Shown here: positions 1-8,003 of the stretch, piece by piece | How the letters are laid out: each line of letters starts with the position of its first letter | How positions within the stretch are numbered: the first letter of the stretch is position 1 | Made by a program: the position numbers and the translations under genes | Notes under the pieces: generated by a model | What the model was told of the DNA's origin: nothing | Database searches by the model: none | Seen by the model: the letters and a program-made list of their open reading frames with translations, nothing else | DNA from: Bacteroidota bacterium | Lineage (GTDB): Bacteria; Bacteroidota; Bacteroidia; Bacteroidales; B18-G4 | Direction of reading: 5' to 3' | DNA: 34,703 nucleotides | Assembly: GCA_018831055.1 (NCBI GenBank) | Contig: JAHJRE010000127.1 | Coordinates: forward strand, 1-34,703

Positions 1-801
1 ATAGCCGGGGCGGAACTGCCCTGCGTAGTTGTTAATGTTGTAAGGGGCGGTCCTGGGTTGGGCACCATTCAGCCCTCGCAGGCCGACTATTTTCAGGCTG
101 TTAAGGGAGGCGGACACGGCGACTATCACCTGATCGTGCTTGCTCCTGCCAGCGTACAGGAGATGTCGGATTTCGTCCCACTGGCATTCGACCTTGCTTT
201 CAAATACAGGAATCCCGTGATGATTCTTAGTGACGGTATGATCGGACAAATGATGGAGAAGGTGGAGCTTTTTGATCCAATTCCACGATGGACCGATGAG
301 GAGATCAAGGAAAAATGGCCCTGGGCTACAACGGGAAAGACCCCCGACAGAGAACGCAACATCATCACTTCGCTTGATCTTGACCCTTCCCGTCAGGAAA
401 GACATAACCACAAACTACAGGCGAAATACAAGGAAATCAGGGAAAAGGAAATCCGTTTCGAAAAGATCCAGTGCGATGATGCAGAGTATATTTTCGTAGC
501 TTACGGTTCCAGCTCCCGTATCGCACAAAAAGCTGTTCAGCTTGGTCGTGCCAAAGGGTTAAAAATAGGACTTTTAAGGCTGATCACCCTCTACCCTTTT
601 CCTTACCAGGAAATAAAAACTCTGGCAGGACAGGTAAAGGGAATGCTCAGTGTTGAGATGAGTGCCGGACAACTCGTGGAAGATATCCAGCTTGCTGTGG
701 AGGGCAAAGTGAAAGTCGAACATTATGGCCGGATGGGCGGTATCATCCACGGACCTGCAGAAATCCTGGAAGCCATGGAAAAAAAACTTATAGGAGGCTA
801 A
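1..801 (+). CDS. vorB: 2-oxoacid:ferredoxin oxidoreductase alpha subunit, 5' truncated by window edge
   Basis: This is the C-terminal part (266 codons, frame 1) of the alpha subunit of a 2-oxoacid:acceptor oxidoreductase. These enzymes oxidatively decarboxylate branched-chain 2-oxoacids or 2-oxoglutarate to acyl-CoA with ferredoxin as electron acceptor, or run in reverse. The frame is open from base 1, so the real start lies upstream. The segment RGGPGLGTIQPSQADYF and the following GGGHGDYHLIVLAP block are typical of the VorB/KorA pyrimidine-binding domain. The C-terminal part (VAYGSSSRIAQKAV, then LRLITLYPFP) matches the transketolase C-terminal-like domain. The stop is 4 bp before the next ATG, and the last codons carry that gene's ribosome-binding site (AGGAGG, 792-797). 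The subunit type is secure. The substrate (2-oxoisovalerate versus 2-oxoglutarate) is not settled by sequence reading. Confidence 0.9.
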   Translation: MAGAELPCVVVNVVRGGPGLGTIQPSQADYFQAVKGGGHGDYHLIVLAPASVQEMSDFVPLAFDLAFKYRNPVMILSDGMIGQMMEKVELFDPIPRWTDEEIKEKWPWATTGKTPDRERNIITSLDLDPSRQERHNHKLQAKYKEIREKEIRFEKIQCDDAEYIFVAYGSSSRIAQKAVQLGRAKGLKIGLLRLITLYPFPYQEIKTLAGQVKGMLSVEMSAGQLVEDIQLAVEGKVKVEHYGRMGGIIHGPAEILEAMEKKLIGG

Positions 802-805
802 GACC

Positions 806-1606
806 ATGAAAGACGAACTCAGAAATGAAATCATTCAGGCAGAAAATCTGGTTTACAAGAAAACCAGCCTGATGACCGAGAATATCCTGAGCTATTGCCC
901 GGGCTGCGGCCATGGCACCGCTCACCGTATTGTTATGGAAGTATTAGATGAGATGGGCATGCAGCAGGATACCATCGGGATTGCCCCGGTAGGATGTTCA
1001 GTGCTTGCATACGACTTTATGAACATTGATATGTTACAGGCCGCTCACGGAAGAGCCCCTGCCCTGGCAACTGCCATTAAACGATTGTGGCCCGGCAAGC
1101 TTGTATTCACCTATCAGGGCGACGGAGACCTTGCCGCCATTGGTACTGCAGAGACCATTCATGCCTGCAACCGCGGGGAAAATATCCTGATCGTGTTTAT
1201 CAATAACGGGATTTATGGAATGACCGGTGGCCAAATGGCGCCAACAACCCTCCCCGGCATGAAAACTGCCACTTCTCCCTATGGTCGAAACATCCAGTTG
1301 ATGGGCAACCCGCTGAAGATTACTGAACTTGTTGCTGAACTGCCCGGCACTTATTTTGTCACCCGGCAGGCCGTCCACACCCCCGGCAATGTCCGGAAAA
1401 CCAAGAAAGCCATCCGTAAAGCATTTGATCTGCAAAAAGAAGGGAATGTTGGCACCTGCTTCGTGGAAATTGTATCCAGTTGCAACTCAGGATGGAAAAT
1501 GAGCCCGGTTGCAGCCAACGAGTGGATGGAAGAACACATGTTCCCCTTCTACCCCCTGGGCGACATCAAAATAAACGGTGAATTGGTAAACAACAAAAAC
1601 AAATAA
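806..1606 (+). CDS. vorA: 2-oxoacid:ferredoxin oxidoreductase, thiamine-diphosphate-binding beta subunit
   Basis: Catalytic TPP-binding subunit of the same cytoplasmic oxidoreductase, 266 aa. Near the N terminus is CPGCGH (31-36), conserved in this subunit family. The thiamine-diphosphate/Mg motif starts at GDGDLAAIG (105-113) and ends at the paired Asn133-Asn134, the usual GDG...NN spacing. The stretch YGMTGGQMAPTT just after it is characteristic of VorA/KorB proteins. The length is normal for the family. The start is the ATG at 806, supported by the strong upstream AGGAGG. The gene is sandwiched between alpha and gamma subunits with gaps of only a few bases, so the three are surely co-transcribed. 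The role as TPP subunit is certain. The name vorA follows common usage for this subunit, and the precise substrate is inferred. Confidence 0.93.
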   Translation: MKDELRNEIIQAENLVYKKTSLMTENILSYCPGCGHGTAHRIVMEVLDEMGMQQDTIGIAPVGCSVLAYDFMNIDMLQAAHGRAPALATAIKRLWPGKLVFTYQGDGDLAAIGTAETIHACNRGENILIVFINNGIYGMTGGQMAPTTLPGMKTATSPYGRNIQLMGNPLKITELVAELPGTYFVTRQAVHTPGNVRKTKKAIRKAFDLQKEGNVGTCFVEIVSSCNSGWKMSPVAANEWMEEHMFPFYPLGDIKINGELVNNKNK

Positions 1607-1608
1607 CC

Positions 1609-2163
1609 ATGACGGAAGAAATCATTATTGCCGGTTTTGGCGGACAAGGTGTACTATCGATGGGAAAGATCCTGGCATATTCAGGAATCATGCAAAACCA
1701 GGAAGTAAGCTGGATGCCTTCCTACGGCCCGGAAATGAGGGGCGGTACAGCCAATGTCACCGTTATCCTGAGCGATGAAAGGATATCCTCCCCCATCCTC
1801 ACAGAATACGATACGGCCATCATCCTGAACCAGCAAAGTATGGATAAGTTCGAGAAAACTGTTAAACCCGGAGGAACCCTGATTTACGATGGAAACGGCA
1901 TTACACGCCATCCTGAAAGAAAGGATATTAACATCTATCGCGTTGACGCTGCTGATGAAGCTGCCAGAACAGGACTGACCAAGATCTTTAATATGATCGT
2001 TCTTGGTGCTTACCTGAAGGTGAAACCACTGGTTGATCTTGAAAATGTTATCCTGGGATTGAAAAAATCATTGCCCAAAAGGTACCATAACCTGATACCC
2101 GACAATGAAAGAGCTATTCTCAAAGGACTGGAAATTGTTACACCATTGCACACTGTAAACTAA
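1609..2163 (+). CDS. 2-oxoacid:acceptor oxidoreductase gamma subunit
   Basis: Gamma (catalytic-domain) subunit of the 2-oxoacid:ferredoxin oxidoreductase, 184 aa. It opens with AGFGGQGVLSMGKILA, where GFGGQGV (9-15) is the hallmark of the pyruvate/2-oxoacid oxidoreductase gamma family. It continues with SWMPSYGPEMRGGTAN, the CoA/subunit-contact region conserved in these proteins. It starts 2 bp after the stop of the TPP subunit and is the last gene of the operon, followed by a strong terminator hairpin at 2181-2213. A small 4Fe-4S ferredoxin-like delta subunit usually accompanies this set. None is seen here, so it would have to lie upstream of the window. Identity is strong; the gene symbol is left empty because naming differs between databases. 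Confidence 0.92.
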   Translation: MTEEIIIAGFGGQGVLSMGKILAYSGIMQNQEVSWMPSYGPEMRGGTANVTVILSDERISSPILTEYDTAIILNQQSMDKFEKTVKPGGTLIYDGNGITRHPERKDINIYRVDAADEAARTGLTKIFNMIVLGAYLKVKPLVDLENVILGLKKSLPKRYHNLIPDNERAILKGLEIVTPLHTVN

Positions 2164-2180
2164 TTGAAATATTTTTGGTA

Positions 2181-2213
2181 AAAACCTCCTCATCTCTGTG
2201 AGGAGGTTTTTTG
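2181..2213 (+). terminator. Rho-independent terminator of the oxidoreductase operon
   Basis: A perfect 12-bp stem (AAAACCTCCTCA, 2181-2192, with its complement at 2199-2210) closes a 6-nt loop and runs into a T tract. It lies 18 bp after the gamma-subunit stop. The T tract also overlaps a possible -33 box for the next gene. Confidence 0.9.
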
Positions 2214-2240
2214 TTTTTTGTTCGAAAAGGTTTAGCTTTA
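2207..2240 (+). promoter_or_regulatory. Candidate Bacteroidota-type promoter for the adenylate cyclase gene
   Basis: TTTTTTG ending at 2213 is followed by exactly 19 bp and then TAGCTTTA (2233-2240). This resembles the TTTG-N19-TAnnTTTG consensus of the Bacteroidota primary sigma factor, with one mismatch in the last position of the -7 box. Transcription would start about 12 bp before the ATG at 2260. The T-rich context makes a chance -33 match easy. Confidence 0.35.
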
Positions 2241-2259
2241 TGCTTTATTTCAGGTATAA

Positions 2260-4356
2260 ATGAACAAGCCCAGCATACACAGAGTACCCCGTTACCATAG
2301 TTTCAGGATTTATCTGATATCCACTCTCTTATATATTTTACTCGTTTTCCCGGTTTCCGGTATTCTCACATTTAAATACGGACCGGAATGGATGCAGAAT
2401 GAAAAACCAATCTCTGGTACTTTGGAAACCGAAGGAGTTATTTTAACATTTGATGGACCTGCAGATACAATAGAGGAGATCAGGGATACAATCATTGAGA
2501 CCATGACCGGTGTCCCTTTGACAAAGGATACAACAGGAGTTAATCCCACAATGGAAAATGGTGAAAGTGCCAAAAACGGAGGAGAGAGCCGCGAATTTGC
2601 CGGAACCATCAGTCTTCTGCTGCGATTATTGCTCATCAGTTTTATTATTGGCTTTTTATTCAGTCTGCCCTTTAAAATATACTTTTCCAGAAAAAGAAAA
2701 GGACGGGAAATACCTCCGAAGCTATTCCGGTTTTGCAAGAAATACCTGCTTAAAACTCCAATCATAACTGCGGGGATACTCTTCATATCATACGGGATAG
2801 TAGTAGGTTATATGGGTTATATCCTTTTTATCCAAAGCGATTTTAACGAAATCACCCAGAAGTTTTACAAACAGTTTTTCTTTATCACTGTTGTTTCGTC
2901 CATCCTGACTTTATTGTTCGTGTATTACTGGCAAAAGCACAGGGTGCACATCCTGTATATTGAACACATCTTCACCCGTGAGGAACTGAGGAAACGTATC
3001 ATGGCGTTGAAAGAAAGCCGGATTAGGAACCGTTTGTGGGTTTCAAGTGCAATGACGACCCTGCTGCCTTTGCTGATCGTGGTGTTTTATCTCTTCATCA
3101 GCATAACAGCCATACAGGACGTGAAAGACCTGACAAATGACCCCGAAGCTTTGAATGTGCTGGTGGGTAAATATAAAATGTACCTTTCGGCGCAAAGCAA
3201 CCTGGATTTTCTTGCTGAACTGTTTTACGTAAATGCTTTTGACAGTCTGCTTATGTTTGCCGGTATTTTCTCCGGCATACTGATTTCATTTATTTATATA
3301 CTTTTCTTTGTAAGGTGGACAACCCAGGATATTGTTTATCCTGTGAGGGAGTTATTGGAAAACATGCAAAGGACCGGTCAGGGAGAATTGGACTCCTTTA
3401 GTATAGTCAGAACTAATGATGAGATCGGGGAACTCACCGAAGGATACAATGAAATGACTCAGAAGCTAAAAGACTATATTGTGAACATTTCCAGGATGAA
3501 CGAAGCCAATGCCCGGTTTGTGCCCAGGCAATTTCTGGATTATCTCGGCAAGGAAAGCATTTCAGATATCCGGTTGGGCGACCAGGTACAAAAGGAAATG
3601 ACAGTATTGTTTACCGATATCCGGGATTTTACCACGATATCAGAACAGATGACACCCAAGGAAAATTTCAATTTCCTCAACAATTATCTGGGATATATGG
3701 AACCGGTCATCCGCAACAACAATGGGTTCATCGACAAATTCATGGGAGACTCCATCATGGCCCTCTTTCCTGAGAATGCCGAAGATGCCATCAATGCAGC
3801 CATTGAAATGAGGATCAAGCTTCAGGAGTTTAACCATATAATAAGTCAGTTCGGCCAACCTCCCATAAATACAGGCATAGGGATACACACAGGAATGCTT
3901 ATGCTGGGTGTTGTTGGAGGAGAAGGTCGTATGGATGGCACTGTAATCGCTGATGCTGTCAACCTCACTGCAAGGCTGGAAGGCCTGACTAAATTTTATG
4001 GAGCTCCTGTTATTATTTCTGAAGACACTCTGATAAAGATCAGCGACCCAACAAATTATAACTTCCGATTTCTCGATATTGTGCAGGTCAAAGGGAAAAA
4101 GAAGGCGGTTTATATCTTTGAAATCCTTGACGGGGAAAGAGAAGACATTAAAAACCTCAAACTTGAGACCAAGCCCATTTTCAGCAAAGCCGTGCAGTCA
4201 TATAAAGATAAGGCGTTTGAAGAAGCACTGGCCATCTTCAGGATCATACACAAACAAAATCCCAACGATCTGGCTGTTGTAAAATACATCCAACGATGCC
4301 GCCGGCTAATCGAACAAGGCAATCCGGAGGAATGGGATGGAATAGAAAAGTTTTAA
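2260..4356 (+). CDS. Membrane-bound class III (IIIb-type) adenylate cyclase with HAMP and C-terminal TPR-like region
   Basis: A 698-aa multi-pass membrane protein predicted to make cAMP. A first membrane segment (about 13-35) precedes an exported loop. Further hydrophobic segments lie near 115-137, 168-190, 204-222, 265-288 and 328-350, followed by a HAMP linker (about 352-410) and the cyclase domain (about 440-625). Metal-binding aspartates are D453 (FTDIRDF) and D497 (KFMGDSIMA). Transition-state residues N568 and R572 (VNLTAR) are present. K493 occupies the adenine-specifying lysine position, and T561 stands where class IIIa enzymes have Asp, as in class IIIb cyclases. All catalytic residues are therefore intact. 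The tail (about 640-690) looks like a TPR hairpin. The gene stands alone after a terminator, with an HD-phosphohydrolase gene 45 bp downstream. What the membrane part senses is unknown. Confidence 0.88.
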   Translation: MNKPSIHRVPRYHSFRIYLISTLLYILLVFPVSGILTFKYGPEWMQNEKPISGTLETEGVILTFDGPADTIEEIRDTIIETMTGVPLTKDTTGVNPTMENGESAKNGGESREFAGTISLLLRLLLISFIIGFLFSLPFKIYFSRKRKGREIPPKLFRFCKKYLLKTPIITAGILFISYGIVVGYMGYILFIQSDFNEITQKFYKQFFFITVVSSILTLLFVYYWQKHRVHILYIEHIFTREELRKRIMALKESRIRNRLWVSSAMTTLLPLLIVVFYLFISITAIQDVKDLTNDPEALNVLVGKYKMYLSAQSNLDFLAELFYVNAFDSLLMFAGIFSGILISFIYILFFVRWTTQDIVYPVRELLENMQRTGQGELDSFSIVRTNDEIGELTEGYNEMTQKLKDYIVNISRMNEANARFVPRQFLDYLGKESISDIRLGDQVQKEMTVLFTDIRDFTTISEQMTPKENFNFLNNYLGYMEPVIRNNNGFIDKFMGDSIMALFPENAEDAINAAIEMRIKLQEFNHIISQFGQPPINTGIGIHTGMLMLGVVGGEGRMDGTVIADAVNLTARLEGLTKFYGAPVIISEDTLIKISDPTNYNFRFLDIVQVKGKKKAVYIFEILDGEREDIKNLKLETKPIFSKAVQSYKDKAFEEALAIFRIIHKQNPNDLAVVKYIQRCRRLIEQGNPEEWDGIEKF

Positions 4357-4360
4357 GGGA

Positions 4361-4368
4361 TATATTTG
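4361..4368 (+). promoter_or_regulatory. Candidate -7 box upstream of the HD-domain gene
   Basis: TATATTTG is a perfect match to the Bacteroidota -7 consensus TAnnTTTG, 33 bp before the ATG at 4402. No convincing TTTG -33 box is seen at the expected distance, so this is only suggestive. Confidence 0.35.
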
Positions 4369-4401
4369 CAATTTATTGAATACTAATTTGATCATCAATC
4401 T

Positions 4402-4995
4402 ATGAGCGGGAAATTTGAAGAGGCTAGAAACTTTATAATAGCTAAATTGTCATCCGGGCTGAATATCGACCTCACCTATCATAATCTGGAACATATACTT
4501 GATGTAGAAAATGCCGTAATCCGGCTAAGCCGGATGGAAGATATTTCAGAGGAAGAAATGATACTCCTGAGGACTGCTGCCGTCTTCCACGACTCCGGTA
4601 TGCTTGTTACCTATTTAAACCACGAGGAAGAATCGTGCAGAATTTGCCGGGAAATCCTTCCTGATTATAATTACCCGGAATCCGATATAGCAATGATCAC
4701 AAAAATGATCATGACTACAAAGTTACCTCAAACGGCAGAATCACTTATGGAAAAACTCTTATGTGATGCCGATCTTGATTATCTCGGCCGGACAGATTTT
4801 TTCATGATAGGGCAGCGCCTGCGATTCGAATGGAATACCTTGCACATAAAAGAAACATCTCTGCTCGAATGGTACTATATACAACGTGATTTTTTAAGTC
4901 AGCACGAATACTATACCCATGCTGCCCAGGTGATCAGAAACGATCAAAAAAACGATAACCTTCAGCAAATCATCGAATTATTAAATAATCAATAA
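4402..4995 (+). CDS. HD-domain metal-dependent phosphohydrolase
   Basis: A 197-aa soluble protein with a compact HD domain. The order of metal ligands is clear: YHNLEHI (H27, H31), then the doublet FHDSG (H63-D64), H74 (NHEEES), and D122/D124 in CDADLDYLG. This arrangement is that of small stand-alone HD phosphohydrolases, which hydrolyse nucleotides, cyclic nucleotides or other phosphoesters. There is no signal peptide or membrane segment, so it acts in the cytoplasm. It follows the adenylate cyclase by 45 bp, and orthologous HD proteins are sometimes fused to or paired with cyclases. A role in cyclic-nucleotide turnover is therefore an attractive inference but is not shown by the sequence. 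The catalytic residues look intact. The substrate is unknown. Confidence 0.8.
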   Translation: MSGKFEEARNFIIAKLSSGLNIDLTYHNLEHILDVENAVIRLSRMEDISEEEMILLRTAAVFHDSGMLVTYLNHEEESCRICREILPDYNYPESDIAMITKMIMTTKLPQTAESLMEKLLCDADLDYLGRTDFFMIGQRLRFEWNTLHIKETSLLEWYYIQRDFLSQHEYYTHAAQVIRNDQKNDNLQQIIELLNNQ

Positions 4996-5033
4996 TTAAC
5001 AGGATTTTAATTTCCTGATTGATTTAATATTTA

Positions 5034-5041
5034 TATATTTG
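5034..5041 (+). promoter_or_regulatory. Candidate -7 box upstream of the first Usp gene
   Basis: TATATTTG matches TAnnTTTG and lies 30 bp before the ATG at 5072. A weak TTTC stands 19 bp upstream in place of TTTG. A promoter in this 76-bp gap would uncouple the stress protein from the HD gene. Confidence 0.4.
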
Positions 5042-5071
5042 TGACAATTCAAGCTTAAAGGATTAAAACAT

Positions 5072-5914
5072 ATGGAAACATTGCTTAAAAATGTTGTGAT
5101 GGTACCAACCGATTTTTCAGAGGTATGTACCAATGCAATGAACCAGGCTGCCGAGGCTGCCAAAATTTTAAATTTCAAGGTTGTGCTTCTCCATGTTATC
5201 GACAGCAATACAAAATCATTGCTGAAAAAGGAGGGAAAAGATTCTTCCTGGATTGAAGACAAACTGGAAGTAATAGCCAAAGAACTGGAAAAAGAAATGG
5301 GTGTTCCTACGGCATACATTGCCAAAGAAGGAAATATCTTTGAAACTATTCCTGAAGTTGCTTCAGAGATTGGTGCCAGTCTCATTTTTCTGGGAACTCA
5401 CGGAAAAGTTGGGATGCAGAAGCTTACCGGTAGTTATGCATTGAAAGTCATCACAAGCTCACCGGTTCCGGTAATCGTTGTCCAGAAAAGGTACGTAGAA
5501 GGTGGTATTAAAAACATAGTGCTACCTATGACCAGCGATGCCGGTCCCTGGGAAAAAACAAAGTGGGCCTCACATATTTCAAAGCAATTCAAAGCCAAAA
5601 TTGACATCTTCCAGATACACGGTGACGAATCGCTGGAAGAAACAGTTCATGTTATAACAAAGTATTTTGAAGAGAACAATGTCGCTTTTTCCGTAACCAT
5701 TGCCGAGAAATCCGGAAATTTCACCAAACAGGTTATTGACCACGCCACATCTGTCAATGCAGGAATGATTATGATCATGACCAATCCTGAAAAAGGCTTC
5801 AAGGAGTTTTTACTTGGCAGCTACGATGAGGAATTGATCTTTAACACATCACAAATTCCTGTAATGTGCATTAACCCAAGGGATGTAAATTGGAAAAAGA
5901 TAGTAATATACTAG
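5072..5914 (+). CDS. Universal stress protein, tandem UspA domains
   Basis: A 280-aa cytoplasmic protein with two Usp domains. Domain 1 (about 1-145) begins with VVMVPTDFSE and ends with the ATP-binding loop GTHGKVGMQKLTGS, followed by SPVPVIVVQKR. The loop has eight residues between the second and third glycines rather than the nine of the archaeal prototype, as is common in Bacteroidota Usp proteins. Domain 2 (about 150-280) is more degenerate and lacks the full glycine loop, but ends in SQIPVMCINP. Such proteins bind ATP and help survival under starvation or redox stress. It is clearly paralogous to the Usp gene at 8004-8873, with the same length, domain order and C-terminal IPVMCINP. It ends at a terminator shared with the convergent phosphatase gene. 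Family certain; specific role unknown. Confidence 0.93.
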   Translation: METLLKNVVMVPTDFSEVCTNAMNQAAEAAKILNFKVVLLHVIDSNTKSLLKKEGKDSSWIEDKLEVIAKELEKEMGVPTAYIAKEGNIFETIPEVASEIGASLIFLGTHGKVGMQKLTGSYALKVITSSPVPVIVVQKRYVEGGIKNIVLPMTSDAGPWEKTKWASHISKQFKAKIDIFQIHGDESLEETVHVITKYFEENNVAFSVTIAEKSGNFTKQVIDHATSVNAGMIMIMTNPEKGFKEFLLGSYDEELIFNTSQIPVMCINPRDVNWKKIVIY

Positions 5915-5921
5915 GATATTC

Positions 5922-5952
5922 AACCCCTTTGACCCTAACAAAGGGGTTTTTT
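5922..5952 (+). terminator. Terminator after the first Usp gene
   Basis: A 9-bp stem (AACCCCTTT at 5922-5930 with AAAGGGGTT at 5940-5948) with a 9-nt loop runs into a T tract ending at 5952. The T tract overlaps the stop codon of the convergent phosphatase gene (5951-5953). It works as an intrinsic terminator in the plus direction; on the minus strand there is no comparable U tract. Confidence 0.85.
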
Positions 5953-7879
5953 ATTTATATGCAATTACAAACAAGGTAATATCGTCGCTTTGGGTCTCGC
6001 CTGAAGTGAAATGTCTCACTTCTTCCAGAACTTTTTTTCGGAGTTTATCAGGATCACCGGTTTTGCATGTAAGTATTGTGTTGAGTAATTTTTTCTCTCC
6101 AAAAAACTCTCCTTTGCTATTCTCTGCTTCTGTAATACCATCGCTATACATGCACAACACATCCCCAACCGAAAGGCTGATTGTAGAAGCGGAATATTCC
6201 CCATCCTCCAAAACACCTACAGGAGTGCCATGAATCATGGTAAGATTTAATATCTCACCGGAGCTTCTAACCAGGAAAGGAGGATTATGGCCGGCATTGC
6301 AGTATGTTAAGGACTGTGCTGAAGTATCCATTATTCCGGCAAACAAGGTTGTAAACATAGCATCGGAGTTATTGCGGCTCAGCTCGGCATTCATATTCTG
6401 AACTATTTCCTCTATTCCTGAAGTGCCGGAAATCATCGCCCTGAACAAGCTGATCGTTCGTGCCATAAATAATGCTGCCGGGATCCCTTTACCGGAAACA
6501 TCGCCAATTAAAAAAAACAAATTGCCATTTTCATGAAGCCAGTAATCAAAGAGGTCACCGCCAATGATCCGGGCCGGTATTACCTGACCCGAAAGCACAA
6601 TATGCTCGTTCAGCCGTCCTTCCGGCATATGTGCAGGTAACATCTCATCCTGTATCCTGGCTGCGATACGGATCTCACTATCGATTTTCTCCCTTTCTGA
6701 TGTCGCATTCTCAAGATTTATCATGTATTGCTCCAACTCTTCCTGCATATACCGAAAAGCATTACCCAGTTGCCCAACCTCATCTTTGGTGCGAATCAGC
6801 GGCAGAGAAGCGCTTAGATTGCCATTGCCGATTTCCCTTGCTGCATTAACCAGGCTGACCAGTGGACGTGTAATATTCCGCGACATTAGATATAACAATA
6901 AACTTATCAAAAGAATACCTACAAATCCTATAAATACCAGGCTATATGTCAGTTTTCGTATCTCATAATATAACTCCCGCTCATTGAAAAATATCAATAC
7001 ATACCATTCGTTGGAAGGTATGGTTTCGAAAGAAACCCAATCGTTACGGTATTGCTTTCCCGCATAGTCTTCCATCGAAATCAAACCCTGCTGTTGCCCG
7101 AAGATCGTAGAAAAAACCATTTTGAGACCGCTACCCATGGCTCCATCAGGAAGTTCATCCAGATTCCTTTCACGACCGGATTCAATTAATGGATGTGTGA
7201 CAATATTACCGGCAGATGTGATCAACATTGCATATCCTGACTTATAAAGCTTAATGGATGAAATAAGATCCTGAAGTCTATCAAGCGAAATATCCACGGT
7301 TACCACCCCGGCCATTACCGAATCCTTATCAGAAATCTTATAAAATGGAACAGAATACGTTGACATTATCGTTTCTCCTCCACCCTGGTCAAAATATGGC
7401 TCAGACCATGAAGCCCGGTTTTCCTCAACCGGTTTGACAAACCAACCCTTTTCCCAGTAACGGTAATCTGCAGATGCCAGATTTCTGAACTTCACCTGTT
7501 CGTTTTCACGGTATACATAAGGAGCATAATACAGTGTATCCGGCTGATACATTCCCGGCAAATATGCCACGCATGCTCCGGAGACCAAGGGAAAACGCTC
7601 TAATATAGTAGATATCATTAATTCAAGATCTATCCTCGAATCATGGGAATTATCAAGATAATAGGCAAATTCAACCGGAATCTGTTCAACCCGGTTCAAA
7701 ATATTTTCAATTTGATTTATGGTAAGGCTGGTAAGGTTTTTAGCATCCTTTCTGGCATCTTCCAGGATATAGGCTCTCGATATCCTGTAGTTATAAATTA
7801 GAATTATAACAACCATCAAAGCCACTATCGCAAGAGTGTAAAGAGTTAATCTGAATACAAGGCTTTGCTTCCTGGCCAT
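5951..7879 (-). CDS. Cache-HAMP-SpoIIE (PP2C-type) serine phosphatase, RsbU-like
   Basis: A 642-aa membrane sensor phosphatase. An N-terminal membrane helix (about 10-30) is followed by a large periplasmic region with double-Cache features (about 35-300, including WSEPYFDQGGGETIMSTYS and VAGVVTVDISLDRL). A second helix (about 309-332), a HAMP domain (about 333-385), a coiled linker and a SpoIIE/RsbU phosphatase domain (about 405-640) come next. Metal-binding motifs are intact: GGDLFDYW (D442), GDVSGKG, MYSDGITEA and SDDITLF. Known relatives dephosphorylate anti-sigma-factor antagonists in partner-switching cascades. No antagonist or RsbW-like kinase is visible nearby, so the target must be encoded elsewhere. 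The gene is divergent from Usp 2 and convergent with Usp 1. A TATTTTTG -7 box lies just upstream. Confidence 0.9.
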   Translation of the reverse strand: MARKQSLVFRLTLYTLAIVALMVVIILIYNYRISRAYILEDARKDAKNLTSLTINQIENILNRVEQIPVEFAYYLDNSHDSRIDLELMISTILERFPLVSGACVAYLPGMYQPDTLYYAPYVYRENEQVKFRNLASADYRYWEKGWFVKPVEENRASWSEPYFDQGGGETIMSTYSVPFYKISDKDSVMAGVVTVDISLDRLQDLISSIKLYKSGYAMLITSAGNIVTHPLIESGRERNLDELPDGAMGSGLKMVFSTIFGQQQGLISMEDYAGKQYRNDWVSFETIPSNEWYVLIFFNERELYYEIRKLTYSLVFIGFVGILLISLLLYLMSRNITRPLVSLVNAAREIGNGNLSASLPLIRTKDEVGQLGNAFRYMQEELEQYMINLENATSEREKIDSEIRIAARIQDEMLPAHMPEGRLNEHIVLSGQVIPARIIGGDLFDYWLHENGNLFFLIGDVSGKGIPAALFMARTISLFRAMISGTSGIEEIVQNMNAELSRNNSDAMFTTLFAGIMDTSAQSLTYCNAGHNPPFLVRSSGEILNLTMIHGTPVGVLEDGEYSASTISLSVGDVLCMYSDGITEAENSKGEFFGEKKLLNTILTCKTGDPDKLRKKVLEEVRHFTSGETQSDDITLFVIAYK

Positions 7880-7904
7880 AAGTTAAAGGAATTAAAAACT
7901 TCTT

Positions 7905-7912
7905 CAAAAATA
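7905..7912 (-). promoter_or_regulatory. Candidate -7 box for the SpoIIE phosphatase gene
   Basis: On the minus strand this reads TATTTTTG, matching TAnnTTTG, 26 bp before the phosphatase ATG. Together with the plus-strand box at 7969-7976 it suggests two divergent promoters in this 124-bp gap. No clear -33 element is seen. Confidence 0.4.
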
Positions 7913-7968
7913 GCAATACTTACGTGGATATTTAATATAATTATGTATCCCCGACTCAAACAATTTAT

Positions 7969-7976
7969 TATTTTTG
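7969..7976 (+). promoter_or_regulatory. Candidate -7 box for the second Usp gene
   Basis: TATTTTTG matches TAnnTTTG and lies 27 bp before the ATG at 8004. It argues that the TTG at 7974 is promoter sequence rather than a start codon. Confidence 0.4.
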
Positions 7977-8003
7977 TTCATCTCAAAACTAATCTTCAAT
8001 TAT

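Noticed and set aside
7974-8003. Earlier TTG start for the second Usp gene
   Set aside because: The TTG is the end of a TATTTTTG promoter-like box, and the ATG at 8004 aligns with the paralogue's start.
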